DNA from: Microbacterium profundi
GTDB lineage: Bacteria; Actinomycetota; Actinomycetes; Actinomycetales; Microbacteriaceae
Direction of reading: 5' to 3'
NCBI RefSeq assembly: GCF_000763375.1
Contig: NZ_JPSY01000003.1
Span: 186,001 to 250,000, forward strand
DNA length: 64,000 nt
Under the pieces are notes generated by a model. That model had not been told where the DNA came from. It did no database searches and saw nothing but the letters and a program-made list of their open reading frames with translations. Shown piece after piece: positions 28,282 to 36,595 of this stretch. The position numbers and the translations under genes are program-made. The stretch's first letter is position 1; each line of letters opens with the position of its first letter.

Positions 28282-30054
28282 ATGAGCACATCCGTGGTCC
28301 TCCCCGCTCTCGGTGAGAGCGTCACAGAGGGTACGGTCACCCGCTGGCTGAAGCAGGTGGGAGACACCGTACAGGCGGACGAAGGCCTGCTCGAGATCTC
28401 GACCGACAAGGTCGACACCGAGATCCCTTCGCCCGTCGCAGGCGTGATCGAGGAGATCCTGGTCGCCGAGGACGAGACCGTCGAGGTCGGCGCTCTGCTC
28501 GCCAGGATCGGCGACGGCAGCGCTTCGGCACCGGCTGCGGATGCCCCCGAGGCCGCCGCACCTGAGGAGGCAGAAGCCTCTCCCGCAGAGGCCGCACCTG
28601 CGGCAGAGGCCGCGCCCGCCGCAGAAGCAGCGCCTGCCGCGGAAGCAGCGCCCGCCGCAGAAGCAGCGCCTGCAGCCGAGGCAGCACCTGCCGCTTCCTC
28701 CGACGCCACGGACATCGTGCTCCCTGAGCTCGGCGAGAGCGTCACCGAAGGCACCGTCACCCGCTGGCTGAAGCAGGTCGGCGACGAGATCGCCGTCGAC
28801 GAGGCTCTGCTGGAGATCTCGACCGACAAGGTCGACACCGAGATCCCCTCCCCGGTCGCCGGCGTGCTGCAGGAGATCCTCGCGGCCGAAGACGAGACCA
28901 TCGCCGTAGGCAGCGTGCTCGCACGCGTCGGTTCCGGCGCGCCTTCGGCAGCGCCCGCTGCTGAGGCTCCGGCCGCTCCTGCACCGCAGGCCGCACCGGC
29001 TGCCGAGGCTCCCGCCGCTCCGGCACCGGCAGAAGCTGCGCCCGCACCTGCCCCTGAGGCAGCACCCGCCGCCGCATCGGCTCCGTCTGCCCCACCGGCT
29101 CAGGCCCCGGCATCCGCCGAGTCGGCGCCAGCCTCGACCGACGGTGACAACGTCTACGTCACCCCGCTCGTGCGCCGTCTCGCGTCACAGCAGGGTGTGG
29201 ACCTTTCGAGCGTCAAGGGCTCCGGCGTGGGAGGACGAATCCGCAAGGAGGATGTCCTCAAGGCCGCAGAATCCAAGCCGGCCGCCCCCGCGGCTGCCGC
29301 CGCTGCAGCGCCCGCAGCCGCACCGCTCGAAGTGTCGCCCCTGCGCGGCACCACGCAGCCGATGTCGCGCCTGCGCAAGGTCGTCGCCAAGCGTGCGGTC
29401 GAGTCGATGCAGCAGACGGCTCAGCTCACCACGGTCGTCGAGGTCGATGTGACGAACGTCGCGAACTACCGCGACAGTGTCAAGGCGGAGTTCAACCAGA
29501 AGACGGGCGACAAGCTCTCCTTCCTGCCGTTCTTCGCGTTGGCCGCAGCCGAAGCGCTGCAGGCGTTCCCGATCATCAACGCGACGGTGGACGGTGAGAG
29601 CATCGTCTACCCCGACACCGAGAACGTCTCGATCGCCGTCGACACGGAGCGTGGACTGCTCACCCCCGTGCTGCGCGACGCCGCGACGAAGAACCTCGCG
29701 CAGATCGCGCACGAGATCGCTGATCTGGCTGCACGTTCTCGCGACAACAAGCTGAAGCCCGACGAGCTCGCCGGCGGCACCTTCACGCTGACCAACACCG
29801 GTTCTCGTGGAGCGCTGTTCGACACGCCTGTCGTGTTCCTGCCGCAGTCCGCCATCCTCGGCACCGGAACGGTCGTCAAGCGCCCAGGGCTGGTCAAGGT
29901 CGACGGCATCGACGCGATCGCCGTCCGTTCGTACGTCTATCTCGCACTGTCGTACGATCACCGCATCATCGACGGAGCGGATGCTGCTCGCTTCCTCGGA
30001 GCGATCAAGACCCGCCTCGAGGGCGCGCACTTCGCAGCGAACCTCGGCGCCTGA
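28282..30054 (+). CDS. sucB: 2-oxoglutarate/pyruvate dehydrogenase E2, dihydrolipoamide acyltransferase
   Basis: A 590-residue E2 core with two N-terminal lipoyl domains. The first is at about residues 2-78, with lipoyl Lys43 in [12 protein letters not shown]; the second is at about 145-222, with the same motif. Long Ala/Pro/Glu linkers follow, then an E3-binding domain ([17 protein letters not shown]). The catalytic domain has the acyltransferase motif [16 protein letters not shown] (His560, Asp564). It matches the actinobacterial SucB/DlaT group, which may serve both the pyruvate and 2-oxoglutarate complexes. A good AAGGAG site precedes the ATG. No sucA is nearby; homodimeric AceE lies 20 kb away. 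Confidence 0.93.
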   Translation: MSTSVVLPALGESVTEGTVTRWLKQVGDTVQADEGLLEISTDKVDTEIPSPVAGVIEEILVAEDETVEVGALLARIGDGSASAPAADAPEAAAPEEAEASPAEAAPAAEAAPAAEAAPAAEAAPAAEAAPAAEAAPAASSDATDIVLPELGESVTEGTVTRWLKQVGDEIAVDEALLEISTDKVDTEIPSPVAGVLQEILAAEDETIAVGSVLARVGSGAPSAAPAAEAPAAPAPQAAPAAEAPAAPAPAEAAPAPAPEAAPAAASAPSAPPAQAPASAESAPASTDGDNVYVTPLVRRLASQQGVDLSSVKGSGVGGRIRKEDVLKAAESKPAAPAAAAAAAPAAAPLEVSPLRGTTQPMSRLRKVVAKRAVESMQQTAQLTTVVEVDVTNVANYRDSVKAEFNQKTGDKLSFLPFFALAAAEALQAFPIINATVDGESIVYPDTENVSIAVDTERGLLTPVLRDAATKNLAQIAHEIADLAARSRDNKLKPDELAGGTFTLTNTGSRGALFDTPVVFLPQSAILGTGTVVKRPGLVKVDGIDAIAVRSYVYLALSYDHRIIDGADAARFLGAIKTRLEGAHFAANLGA

Positions 30055-30067
30055 GCACCGCTCGCAC

Positions 30068-31528
30068 CTAGTCTGGCTGGTGCGCGACGTCATACACGTC
30101 GCGCACCAGCCAGATGTCGTCTCGGCGCTCGAGAACCATCATCTGCTCGATCATCGCGGAGTCCACCGGAGTCAGCCGGATCACGGCCACATCGCCGTAG
30201 TCGTCCACCAGTGCGGCCGTACTCTCGGACGCACCAAGGCTCGCAACGCCCTCGGTGGGGATCCTGCCACCTTCCGCGACCGCACCGGCGCAGTCCTCCG
30301 CGATGTCCTTTACGCACCCGCTGATCGCATCGAGCAGTCGCGGCACCGCATCCAGCGCCGTACCTGCATCCGGCGCAGTGCCCTCGTCCGATACCGGCCC
30401 TGTCGGCGTCGGGCCGGGCGTCGACGTCTTCGATTCGTCGGCATCGCTGAGGTCCTCTGCCGCGCGATCAGCCCCTTCGTCCTGTTCCGATACCGCCGGC
30501 GCCTTCCGCGATGCCGCTTCGGCGGGCGCATCGCCATCGTCACCAGGCCAGAGCAGTCCGACGATCAGCACGATCGCGCCGAGTGCGCCGGCGAGCAGTA
30601 AGGCGCGGCGGCGCGAGGATTTCGGCTTGCCGGTCTCTTCCGCCTTCGCATGCAGCAGCGTTCGCCTGGGCGGCCGCTCACGCATACGCTCCATGCGCAT
30701 GCGTACGATCTCCGACAGAGAGCGCAGCACGCGTACGGCACCTGCCTCGGGCCGCTCGGGCCGCTCCTTCCTCTTCGATCGCCTGCTCCGGGTCTCACCG
30801 GCCACATCGCGGCGATGCGATCGGCCCGTGTCGTCTGACGCCGCATCTGCAGCGACGAGCCTCGGAGAGATGGCGCTCACGCGCTCCGGTGCGAACACGT
30901 CGATCTGCAGAGCTCGCGGCGCGGCGCGCGCGAAGAGCTCCTGCTCCCAGCGGCGATCGTCGTCGGCGGGGTGGCGCGGCTGGCGCAGCGCGGACGCAGC
31001 CTCCTGCAGGATGCGCACCGTGCCGCGATCGGACTGCTGTCGCAGCATGCGCTCCACGAGTGCAGCCGTGCGCGCACGCGCGCTCCCGCCGTCGCCATGG
31101 ACGAACAGCGGGCGACCGTCGACGGTCAACCACCACTCGCCCACCGCTTCAGCATCCGTTCCGAGCTCCCGCACTCCACGCAGCAGGCTGACGACGAGCG
31201 TGCCCAATTCCCCGGGGGTGAGGGGCGAATCAGAGGCGTCTCTGCGCCCGAGGAAGGCCTCCACGCGTTGCGTGCACCACGGCAGCAGAACGTCATGCCC
31301 ATCGGCACGTCGTCTGATGTCGAGCGCGCCGCATACGTGCTCGGCATCTGAGAAGGCCCAGCCGTCCCAGTCGCCGAGCCGCTCGATATCGACGCATACG
31401 GCGACCGCGTCGTCGTATGCGACGAGGGCGCCGGGGAACGGGCCTTCCTTGCCGTCGATCGCTCTGATCAGGCGATGCACCCCCGGCACAAGGGAGGCAC
31501 GGTCGGCAGAAGCATCCGTCTCGGTCAT
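30068..31528 (-). CDS. Unrecognised single-pass membrane protein
   Basis: A 486-residue protein I cannot assign. The N-terminal 240 residues look globular (VPGVHRLIRAIDGKEGPFPG, LPWCTQRVEAFLGRRD, LTPGELGTLVVSLLRGVREL) and may sense or bind something. A very basic stretch follows (about 235-308), then one transmembrane helix (about 308-328, ALLLAGALGAIVLIVGLLW). An acidic, Ser/Thr/Pro-rich extracytoplasmic linker ends in a small domain with two cysteines (SGCVKDIAEDCAGAV). The topology resembles a membrane-anchored regulatory or cell-envelope protein. I choose the ATG at 31528. The gene converges on sucB, and its last codons lie inside a strong hairpin. Confidence 0.7.
   Translation of the reverse strand: MTETDASADRASLVPGVHRLIRAIDGKEGPFPGALVAYDDAVAVCVDIERLGDWDGWAFSDAEHVCGALDIRRRADGHDVLLPWCTQRVEAFLGRRDASDSPLTPGELGTLVVSLLRGVRELGTDAEAVGEWWLTVDGRPLFVHGDGGSARARTAALVERMLRQQSDRGTVRILQEAASALRQPRHPADDDRRWEQELFARAAPRALQIDVFAPERVSAISPRLVAADAASDDTGRSHRRDVAGETRSRRSKRKERPERPEAGAVRVLRSLSEIVRMRMERMRERPPRRTLLHAKAEETGKPKSSRRRALLLAGALGAIVLIVGLLWPGDDGDAPAEAASRKAPAVSEQDEGADRAAEDLSDADESKTSTPGPTPTGPVSDEGTAPDAGTALDAVPRLLDAISGCVKDIAEDCAGAVAEGGRIPTEGVASLGASESTAALVDDYGDVAVIRLTPVDSAMIEQMMVLERRDDIWLVRDVYDVAHQPD
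30072..30114 (+). terminator. 19-bp stem hairpin downstream of sucB, inside the opposing coding end
   Basis: TCTGGCTGGTGCGCGACGT (30072-30090) pairs perfectly with 30096-30114 around the 5-base loop CATAC. It starts 17 bp after the sucB stop codon, as a terminator would, yet it also encodes the final residues (LVRDVYDVAHQ) of the convergent gene. No U-run follows on the plus strand. Confidence 0.7.
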
Positions 31529-31661
31529 CGAACCATCACAGCGCAACGCGGCCGCGCGCAGCGTCGACGTAGGGCGAGTGTGGACAGATTCGAGGATTTC
31601 GCCGATGTGCAGAACGAGTGCGCCGCCCGCGAACGCGCACGTGAGGAGCGCACGGACTCGG

Positions 31662-31667
31662 TAGTCT
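31662..31667 (+). promoter_or_regulatory. Leaderless-type -10 element (TAGTCT) of the DUF4191 gene
   Basis: TAGTCT ends 7 bp before the ATG at 31675, and no ribosome binding site lies between. This fits a leaderless transcript. Confidence 0.5.
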
Positions 31668-31674
31668 TGTCTCC

Positions 31675-32385
31675 ATGGCTAAGCGTGCTCCAGAACCCGA
31701 GAAGCGACCGGGGTTCTTCTCCCAGATCAAGTCCCTCTTCAGGTTCACACGTGAGGTGTACAGCTGGCTTCCGTGGGCGCAGATCGCCATCCTCGTCGCC
31801 GGCATCCTGCTCGGTCTCGTGGTCGGCTACCTCATCCCACCGTTCCAGGTGTGGACTCTCGTACTCTGGGCCATCACCGGCCTCATGCTCGGTGTGCTGG
31901 GCTCGCTGTTCCTGATGACCCGCCTGTCGACCAGCGCGATGTACGCCAAGATCGACGGCATGCCCGGCGCTTCAGGGCACGTGCTCAGCACGAGCCTCGG
32001 CCGCAACTGGCAGTCCTCCGACACCCCCGTCGGCATCAACCCCAAGACGCAGGAAGCGGTCTACCGGGCGATCGGGCGAGGTGGCATCGTCGTCGTCGGC
32101 GAGGGCGCCAGAGGCCGCCTCACCCGCCTCGTGAACGAGGAGCGCAGCAAGGCGCAGCGCGTCGCGAACGGCGTTCCCGTGCATGTGTTCTACGTGGGCC
32201 ACGGCGAGGACGAAGTCACGATCGCCGATCTTTCGAAGACGATCAAGAAGCTGCCGAAGAAGATCGACAAGACGACGATGGCCGCCGTGATCCGACGCAT
32301 CGACTCCGTCTCGCAGTCGGTCTCGTCACTGCCGATCCCCAAGGGCATCGACCCGACGAAGGTCCGCGCTCAGCGTCCGCGCTGA
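31675..32385 (+). CDS. DUF4191 membrane protein
   Basis: A 236-residue actinobacterial DUF4191 protein. A basic N-terminus (MAKRAPEPEKRPGFFSQIKS) precedes two transmembrane helices, about residues 33-55 and 60-83. A cytoplasmic domain of about 150 residues contains LGRNWQSSDTPVGINPKTQE, GGIVVVGEGARGRLTRLVNE and KKLPKKIDKTTMAAVIRRI. In other actinobacteria the family is often found near lipA/lipB and glutamine synthetase; here it is near sucB and glnA. The function is not established. The gene is divergent from the unknown membrane protein gene and converges on rimK across a tandem repeat. Confidence 0.88.
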   Translation: MAKRAPEPEKRPGFFSQIKSLFRFTREVYSWLPWAQIAILVAGILLGLVVGYLIPPFQVWTLVLWAITGLMLGVLGSLFLMTRLSTSAMYAKIDGMPGASGHVLSTSLGRNWQSSDTPVGINPKTQEAVYRAIGRGGIVVVGEGARGRLTRLVNEERSKAQRVANGVPVHVFYVGHGEDEVTIADLSKTIKKLPKKIDKTTMAAVIRRIDSVSQSVSSLPIPKGIDPTKVRAQRPR

Positions 32386-32408
32386 GCCTCCTGTACGAAG
32401 CGCCTTCC

Positions 32409-32520
32409 CTTCGACAGGCTCAGGGAGCGGCCCCGGCTCAGGGACCGGCTCAGGCTCAGGGAGCGGCCCCGGCTCAGGGAGCGGCCCCGGCTCAGGGACC
32501 GGCCCAAGCTCAGGATCGAC
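32409..32520. repeat. Tandem array built on GGCTCAGGGAGCGGCCCC
   Basis: The gap between convergent DUF4191 and rimK genes begins with CTTCGACAGGCTCAGGGA, the genome's interspersed repeat core, then expands. Full 18-bp units GGCTCAGGGAGCGGCCCC lie at 32417-32434, 32453-32470 and 32471-32488. Shortened units (GGCTCAGGGACC) lie at 32435 and 32489. Units are multiples of 6 bp. It is probably slippage-prone and could serve as a typing marker. Confidence 0.85.
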
Positions 32521-32528
32521 TGCGGCCG

Positions 32529-33713
32529 TCAGCTCAGCGGTTCCTTGGGCAGACGACGCACCTTGGCCCTGCGACGGCGGCGCTCGGGGATCATTCCGCG
32601 CATCTCCTCGAGCTTGCCGAAGCAGAGCAGCCGGTCATCGGCCTCGAGCACGACGTGCTTGCGCGGATTCGGGATGACGCTGACCCCGCGGTGCAGCGTC
32701 AGCACCGTGATGTCGCGCTCCCACAGGCCTGACTCCCCCAGAGTCCTGCCGACGAGCTCGGCGGCGTTGTGAACGAGCAGCTCGGCCACTCCGTACCCCG
32801 TCGAGACCGTCAATCGCTGGCGCACGTCGATCTCAGGGAATGCGACCTGCCCTGCGATGTGATCGATGATCGCGCCGGCGACATCCAGATTCGTCGCCTG
32901 CTCGATGCCCTGAAGGCCGGGCGAGGAGTTGACCTCCATCACCAGCGGTCCGTCGTCGCCCTCGAGCATGTCGACGCCGGCGACCCGCAGTCCCATGATC
33001 TGCGCAGATCGCACCGCCACCTGCTCGTAGGCCGGGTCGAGTTGCACACGCTCGACGCTGCCGCCTCGGTGCACGTTGGATCGGAACTCGTCGCCGGCGG
33101 CGACGCGGCGCATCGCTGCGACGACACGGTCGCCGACGACGAGCGCACGGATGTCGCGGCCCCTGCTCTCGGCGATGAACTTCTGGATGAGGACGTTCTG
33201 CTTCGTGGAATGCAGCGTCTCGATGATCGCCTCGGCGACCTTCACCTGCGGGGCGAGGATCACGCCGATGCCCTGCGTTCCCTCCAGAAGCTTGATGACC
33301 ACTGGTGCGCCGCCGACGCGTTCGATGGCCGGACGCACGTCAGCGCGGTTGCGCACGAAAGCGGTGGCCGGCATCGCGATGTTGTGGCGGGAGAGGATCT
33401 GATTCGCGCGAAGCTTGTCCCTGGCGCTGGAGATGCCGTTCGCCGTGTTGGGCGTGTAGACGTCCATCTGCTCGAACTGGCGCACCACGGCGGTGCCGAA
33501 GTAGGTGATCGAACTGCCGATACGGGGCAGGATCGCGTCGTAGTCGCTCAGCGGACGGCCGCGGTAATGCAGGTCGGGTTCGTCCGCGGTCAGATCGATC
33601 GCGAACTTCAGCGTGTTCAGCACCTTGACGTTGTGGCCGCGCTGAAGAGCGGCCGCGCGGAGGCGCTGCGTCGAATACGCCTGCGGAGCGCGGGAGAGAA
33701 CTGCGAGCTTCAC
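32529..33713 (-). CDS. rimK: RimK-type alpha-L-glutamate ligase with C-terminal TrkA_C-like domain
   Basis: An ATP-grasp ligase of the RimK family, which adds amino acids (classically glutamate to ribosomal protein S6) to carboxyl groups. The GTG at 33713 follows AGGAAA and gives 394 residues starting KLAVLSRAPQAYSTQRL; usual RimK proteins are about 300. ATP-grasp motifs are VVIKLLEGTQGIGVILAP, LIQKFIAESRGRDIRALVVG and metal ligands in PLVMEVNSSPGLQGIE. About 100 extra C-terminal residues, with VGRTLGESGLWERDITVL and VLEADDRLLCFGKLEEMRGM, resemble the RCK C (TrkA_C) domain, which binds small ligands. The true acceptor is unknown. A RimK-associated protease-like gene faces it with starts 2 bp apart. 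Confidence 0.87.
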   Translation of the reverse strand: MKLAVLSRAPQAYSTQRLRAAALQRGHNVKVLNTLKFAIDLTADEPDLHYRGRPLSDYDAILPRIGSSITYFGTAVVRQFEQMDVYTPNTANGISSARDKLRANQILSRHNIAMPATAFVRNRADVRPAIERVGGAPVVIKLLEGTQGIGVILAPQVKVAEAIIETLHSTKQNVLIQKFIAESRGRDIRALVVGDRVVAAMRRVAAGDEFRSNVHRGGSVERVQLDPAYEQVAVRSAQIMGLRVAGVDMLEGDDGPLVMEVNSSPGLQGIEQATNLDVAGAIIDHIAGQVAFPEIDVRQRLTVSTGYGVAELLVHNAAELVGRTLGESGLWERDITVLTLHRGVSVIPNPRKHVVLEADDRLLCFGKLEEMRGMIPERRRRRAKVRRLPKEPLS

Positions 33714-33715
33714 GT

Positions 33716-34219
33716 ATGTTTCCTGCCAAGATGTATCGAGTGACCAAGACATCTCATTCAAACACTCTTACGGGGTGGCGTGAATGGGTGAGCCTGCCCG
33801 ACGCCGGCGTCGATTGGATCAAAGCCAAGGTCGACACCGGCGCGCGTACGTCGTCATTGCACGCGTTCGACGTGGAAGAGTTCGAGCGAGAGGGCGAGGC
33901 ATGGGTGCGATTCAGGGTGAACCCCTGGCAGCACACCAACGCGGACGCCACGATCGTCGAATGTCCCGTCCATGACAGACGGGCGGTGCGCAGTTCCTCA
34001 GGACACGCGCAGCACCGGCTGGTCGTGCTGCTGGCGATCCGCATCGTCGACCAGCTGGTCATCTCGGAGGTCACGCTCAGCAATCGTGACGAGATGGGAT
34101 TTCGGATGCTGATCGGTCGCGAGGCGCTGCGACGCGGCTTCATCGTGGACCCGGCACGCTCGTTCCTCGGCGGTCGTGCGCCGAAAGAGACCCGCCGGCG
34201 CAATCGCGGGCGCAGCTGA
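33716..34219 (+). CDS. RimK/LysX-associated retropepsin-like (ATP-dependent zinc protease family) protein
   Basis: A 167-residue member of the family often annotated as ATP-dependent zinc protease (PF05618-like), which has a retropepsin-like core. Key features are GWREWVSLPDAGVDWIKAKV with the DTGARTSSLHA active-site-like motif (Asp), then SEVTLSNRDEMGFRMLIGRE and a basic tail. These genes commonly neighbour rimK, and the pairing suggests it processes or trims RimK-modified targets (inference). The start is uncertain: ATG 33716, ATG 33731 and GTG 33740 are all possible and none has a good ribosome binding site. Confidence 0.82.
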   Translation: MFPAKMYRVTKTSHSNTLTGWREWVSLPDAGVDWIKAKVDTGARTSSLHAFDVEEFEREGEAWVRFRVNPWQHTNADATIVECPVHDRRAVRSSSGHAQHRLVVLLAIRIVDQLVISEVTLSNRDEMGFRMLIGREALRRGFIVDPARSFLGGRAPKETRRRNRGRS

Positions 34220-34248
34220 CAGCGCCCGAGCGTCAGGCGCGGATCAGT

Positions 34249-34644
34249 TCAGGCGCGGATCAGTACCGTGCCGACGGCCTTGTCGTGCAGGCCGCGCTGA
34301 TCCGGATCCCAGATGACGGCCGGGATCACGAGCACGAGCAGCAGTGTCCGCACGATCGGACGCCACAGCCCCACCCATCCGCCACCGAGCATGACCAGGC
34401 GCATACCCAGGATGCGGTGCCCGGGGCTGCCGCCTATCGTCGGGATGAACACGATCTGCACGACGGCGAAGACGACCAGCGTGGCGATCGCGTCGTACTG
34501 GAAGAAAGCGATCGAGATGATCACCGCTGCGGCCCAGTCGATGACGAGAGCGCCGATGCGCCTGCCGGCGCGAGCGATGGTGCGCGTACCGCTCACAGGG
34601 AGCCCTAGACGTTCGCCGGGGTACGTGTTCTCAGCATCCGTCAC
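34249..34644 (-). CDS. RDD family membrane protein
   Basis: A 131-residue RDD-domain protein with three hydrophobic segments. The family signature Arg-Asp pair is visible around GRRIGALVIDWAAAVIISI, and the later conserved part is TIGGSPGHRILGMRLV and IWDPDQRGLHDKAVGTVLI. RDD proteins are small membrane proteins of mostly unknown function, some linked to ion transport. The gene is divergent from glnA, and the GlnR-like sites lie between the two, so it might share nitrogen control. Confidence 0.87.
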   Translation of the reverse strand: MTDAENTYPGERLGLPVSGTRTIARAGRRIGALVIDWAAAVIISIAFFQYDAIATLVVFAVVQIVFIPTIGGSPGHRILGMRLVMLGGGWVGLWRPIVRTLLLVLVIPAVIWDPDQRGLHDKAVGTVLIRA

Positions 34645-34666
34645 ACATCCAGTGTATCGGCGGTCT

Positions 34667-34715
34667 GTAACATGGCGGAAACATAGAGGACATGGCCGGG
34701 TAACCCCTCGGACAT
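34667..34715. promoter_or_regulatory. Multi-site GlnR-like operator upstream of glnA
   Basis: Five pentamers occur exactly every 11 bp: GTAAC (34667), GAAAC (34678), GACAT (34689), GTAAC (34700) and GACAT (34711), each separated by 6 bp. The first two match the known actinobacterial GlnR a-site/b-site pattern (GTnAC-n6-GaAAC). The later ones are partial repeats of the same spacing. The array sits 51-99 bp before the glnA ATG and upstream of the divergent RDD gene. GlnR control of glnA is well established in Streptomyces; here it is inferred. Confidence 0.75.
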
Positions 34716-34765
34716 AGCCTGCTTGCAGCCTTCAAGGCCCCGATCCGCATCATCTGGAGTGATAA

Positions 34766-36190
34766 ATGTTCACCGATTCGTCCGAGGTTCTGAGCTATAT
34801 CAAGGAGAACGACGTCAAGTTCCTTGACATCCGTTTCACTGATCTGCCCGGTGTCCAGCAGCACTTCAACATCCCTGCGTCGACGGTCGACGAGGCGTTC
34901 TTCACAGACGGCCAACTGTTCGACGGCTCGTCGATCCGCGGATTCGCCAGCATCCACGAGTCCGACATGCAGCTCATCCCCGACGTCTCGACCGCATACA
35001 TGGATCCGTTCCGCGAGGCGAGCACGCTGGTGATGATCTTCGACATCTACAACCCGCGCACCGGCGAGATCTACTCGAAGGACCCGCGTCAGGTCGCAAA
35101 GAAGGCCGAGAAGTACCTCGTCTCGACCGGCATCGCCGACACCGCCTTCTTCGCTCCCGAAGCGGAGTTCTACATCTTCGATGACGTCCGCTACTCCGTG
35201 ACCTCGAACTCGAGCTTCTACAGCGTCGACTCCGAAGAGGGCGCGTGGAACACGGGCCGCGAAGAAGAAGGCGGCAACCTCGGCAACAAGACCCCGTACA
35301 AGGGCGGCTACTTCCCCGTCAGCCCGGTCGACAAGACCGCTGACCTGCGCGATGACATGACCCTCAAGCTCATCGAGGCAGGCTTCATCCTCGAGCGATC
35401 GCACCACGAGGTCGGCACTGGCGGCCAGCAGGAGATCAACTACCGCTTCGACACCATGGTGCACTCGGCGGATGACATCTTGAAGTTCAAGTACATCATC
35501 AAGAACACCGCAGAGCAGTGGGGCAAGTCGGCTACCTTCATGCCGAAGCCGCTCTACGGCGACAACGGCTCAGGCATGCACACGCACCAGTCGCTGTGGA
35601 GCGACGGCAAGCCGCTGTTCTACGACGAGGCAGGCTACGGTCAGCTCAGCGACATCGCCCGCTGGTACATCGGCGGCATCCTCGCGCACGCACCGGCGCT
35701 GCTGGCCTTCACGAACCCGACGCTGAACAGCTACCACCGCCTGGTCAAGGGCTTCGAAGCACCGGTCAACCTTGTCTACTCGGCCGGAAACCGCTCGGCT
35801 GCGATCCGCATCCCGATCACGGGTTCGAACCCCAAGGCCAAGCGCATCGAGTTCCGCGCTCCGGATGCCTCCGGCAACCCGTACCTCGCGTTCGCGGCGC
35901 AGCTGATGGCCGGCCTCGACGGCATCAAGAACCGCATCGAGCCGCACGAGCCGGTCGACAAGGACCTCTACGAGCTTCCCCCCGAGGAGGCCAAGAACAT
36001 CCCGCAGGTGCCGAACTCGCTGCTGGACTCGCTCGACGCGCTCCGCGACGACCACCAGTTCCTGCTCGAAGGCGGGGTCTTCACGCCCGAGCTCATCGAG
36101 ACCTGGATCTCGTACAAGATCGAGAACGAGATCCTGCCGATGGCGCAGCGCCCGCACCCGTTCGAGTACGAGCTGTACTACGGGGTCTGA
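34766..36190 (+). CDS. glnA: Glutamine synthetase type I (GSI-beta)
   Basis: Makes glutamine from glutamate, ammonia and ATP as a dodecamer. The 474-residue chain is full length. Motifs include [18 protein letters not shown], the ATP region [18 protein letters not shown], and [23 protein letters not shown]. The adenylylation loop is [11 protein letters not shown] with Tyr402, the target of GlnE, which is encoded 1.4 kb downstream on the other strand. A GGAG lies before the ATG at 34766. GlnR-like sites lie upstream, and a perfect 17-bp-stem terminator lies downstream. This is the main, adenylylation-controlled enzyme; a second synthetase is at 40.5 kb. Confidence 0.97.
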   Translation: MFTDSSEVLSYIKENDVKFLDIRFTDLPGVQQHFNIPASTVDEAFFTDGQLFDGSSIRGFASIHESDMQLIPDVSTAYMDPFREASTLVMIFDIYNPRTGEIYSKDPRQVAKKAEKYLVSTGIADTAFFAPEAEFYIFDDVRYSVTSNSSFYSVDSEEGAWNTGREEEGGNLGNKTPYKGGYFPVSPVDKTADLRDDMTLKLIEAGFILERSHHEVGTGGQQEINYRFDTMVHSADDILKFKYIIKNTAEQWGKSATFMPKPLYGDNGSGMHTHQSLWSDGKPLFYDEAGYGQLSDIARWYIGGILAHAPALLAFTNPTLNSYHRLVKGFEAPVNLVYSAGNRSAAIRIPITGSNPKAKRIEFRAPDASGNPYLAFAAQLMAGLDGIKNRIEPHEPVDKDLYELPPEEAKNIPQVPNSLLDSLDALRDDHQFLLEGGVFTPELIETWISYKIENEILPMAQRPHPFEYELYYGV

Positions 36191-36207
36191 CACCGCTCAG
36201 CACGTCC

Positions 36208-36247
36208 AGAAGAGCCCATTCCGCACCATCGCGGAATGGGCTCTTCT
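36208..36247 (+). terminator. glnA terminator
   Basis: AGAAGAGCCCATTCCGC (36208-36224) pairs perfectly with 36231-36247 around a 6-base loop ACCATC, 18 bp past the glnA stop codon. A 17-bp perfect stem ending in CTCTTCT makes an efficient intrinsic terminator likely. Confidence 0.85.
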
Positions 36248-36277
36248 GATGTTCACGGGCGCGCGTTAAGGTGCAGT

Positions 36278-36589
36278 ATGGGCAGACTCAAGTACGACCA
36301 CACCGCCGAGGCGATCGGCATCGAAGACGAGACACTGGCACACCTGAAGGTCGTCGTGGCGACGAAGCTGCGTCGCCAGGAGAGCTTCATGATGACGTGG
36401 CTGCCCCTCGACGGCAAGCCCAGTGGACGGATGAGCGCGTGGATCCACCCCGCAGTCCCTCTGCTGTTCATCTTCGACAGCGCTGAACTGCCCCCGATCG
36501 ACCCGAAGCGACTGGAAGAGACGATGCACGCGACCAACGCCACCGGCGAGCTGGTCCTCGACCATCTCGTCCGCGTGGAGGTCGAATGA
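36278..36589 (+). CDS. DUF7882 family small protein
   Basis: A 103-residue protein beginning MGRLKYDHTAEAIGIED, the typical start of a small Microbacteriaceae family (DUF7882). AAGGTG lies 5 bp before the ATG; the frame is open further upstream, into the glnA terminator, so the internal ATG is preferred. Conserved parts are LAHLKVVVATKLRRQESFMM and RMSAWIHPAVPLLFIFD. It has no membrane segment or catalytic motif. It converges with the lipid kinase gene 6 bp away. Function unknown. Confidence 0.82.
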   Translation: MGRLKYDHTAEAIGIEDETLAHLKVVVATKLRRQESFMMTWLPLDGKPSGRMSAWIHPAVPLLFIFDSAELPPIDPKRLEETMHATNATGELVLDHLVRVEVE

Positions 36590-36595
36590 CGGCGT

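Noticed and set aside
28541..28720. Possible tandem repeat/CRISPR-like array in sucB
   Set aside because: It is the Ala/Pro/Glu linker between lipoyl domains; the repeats are codon-level and in frame, without spacers.
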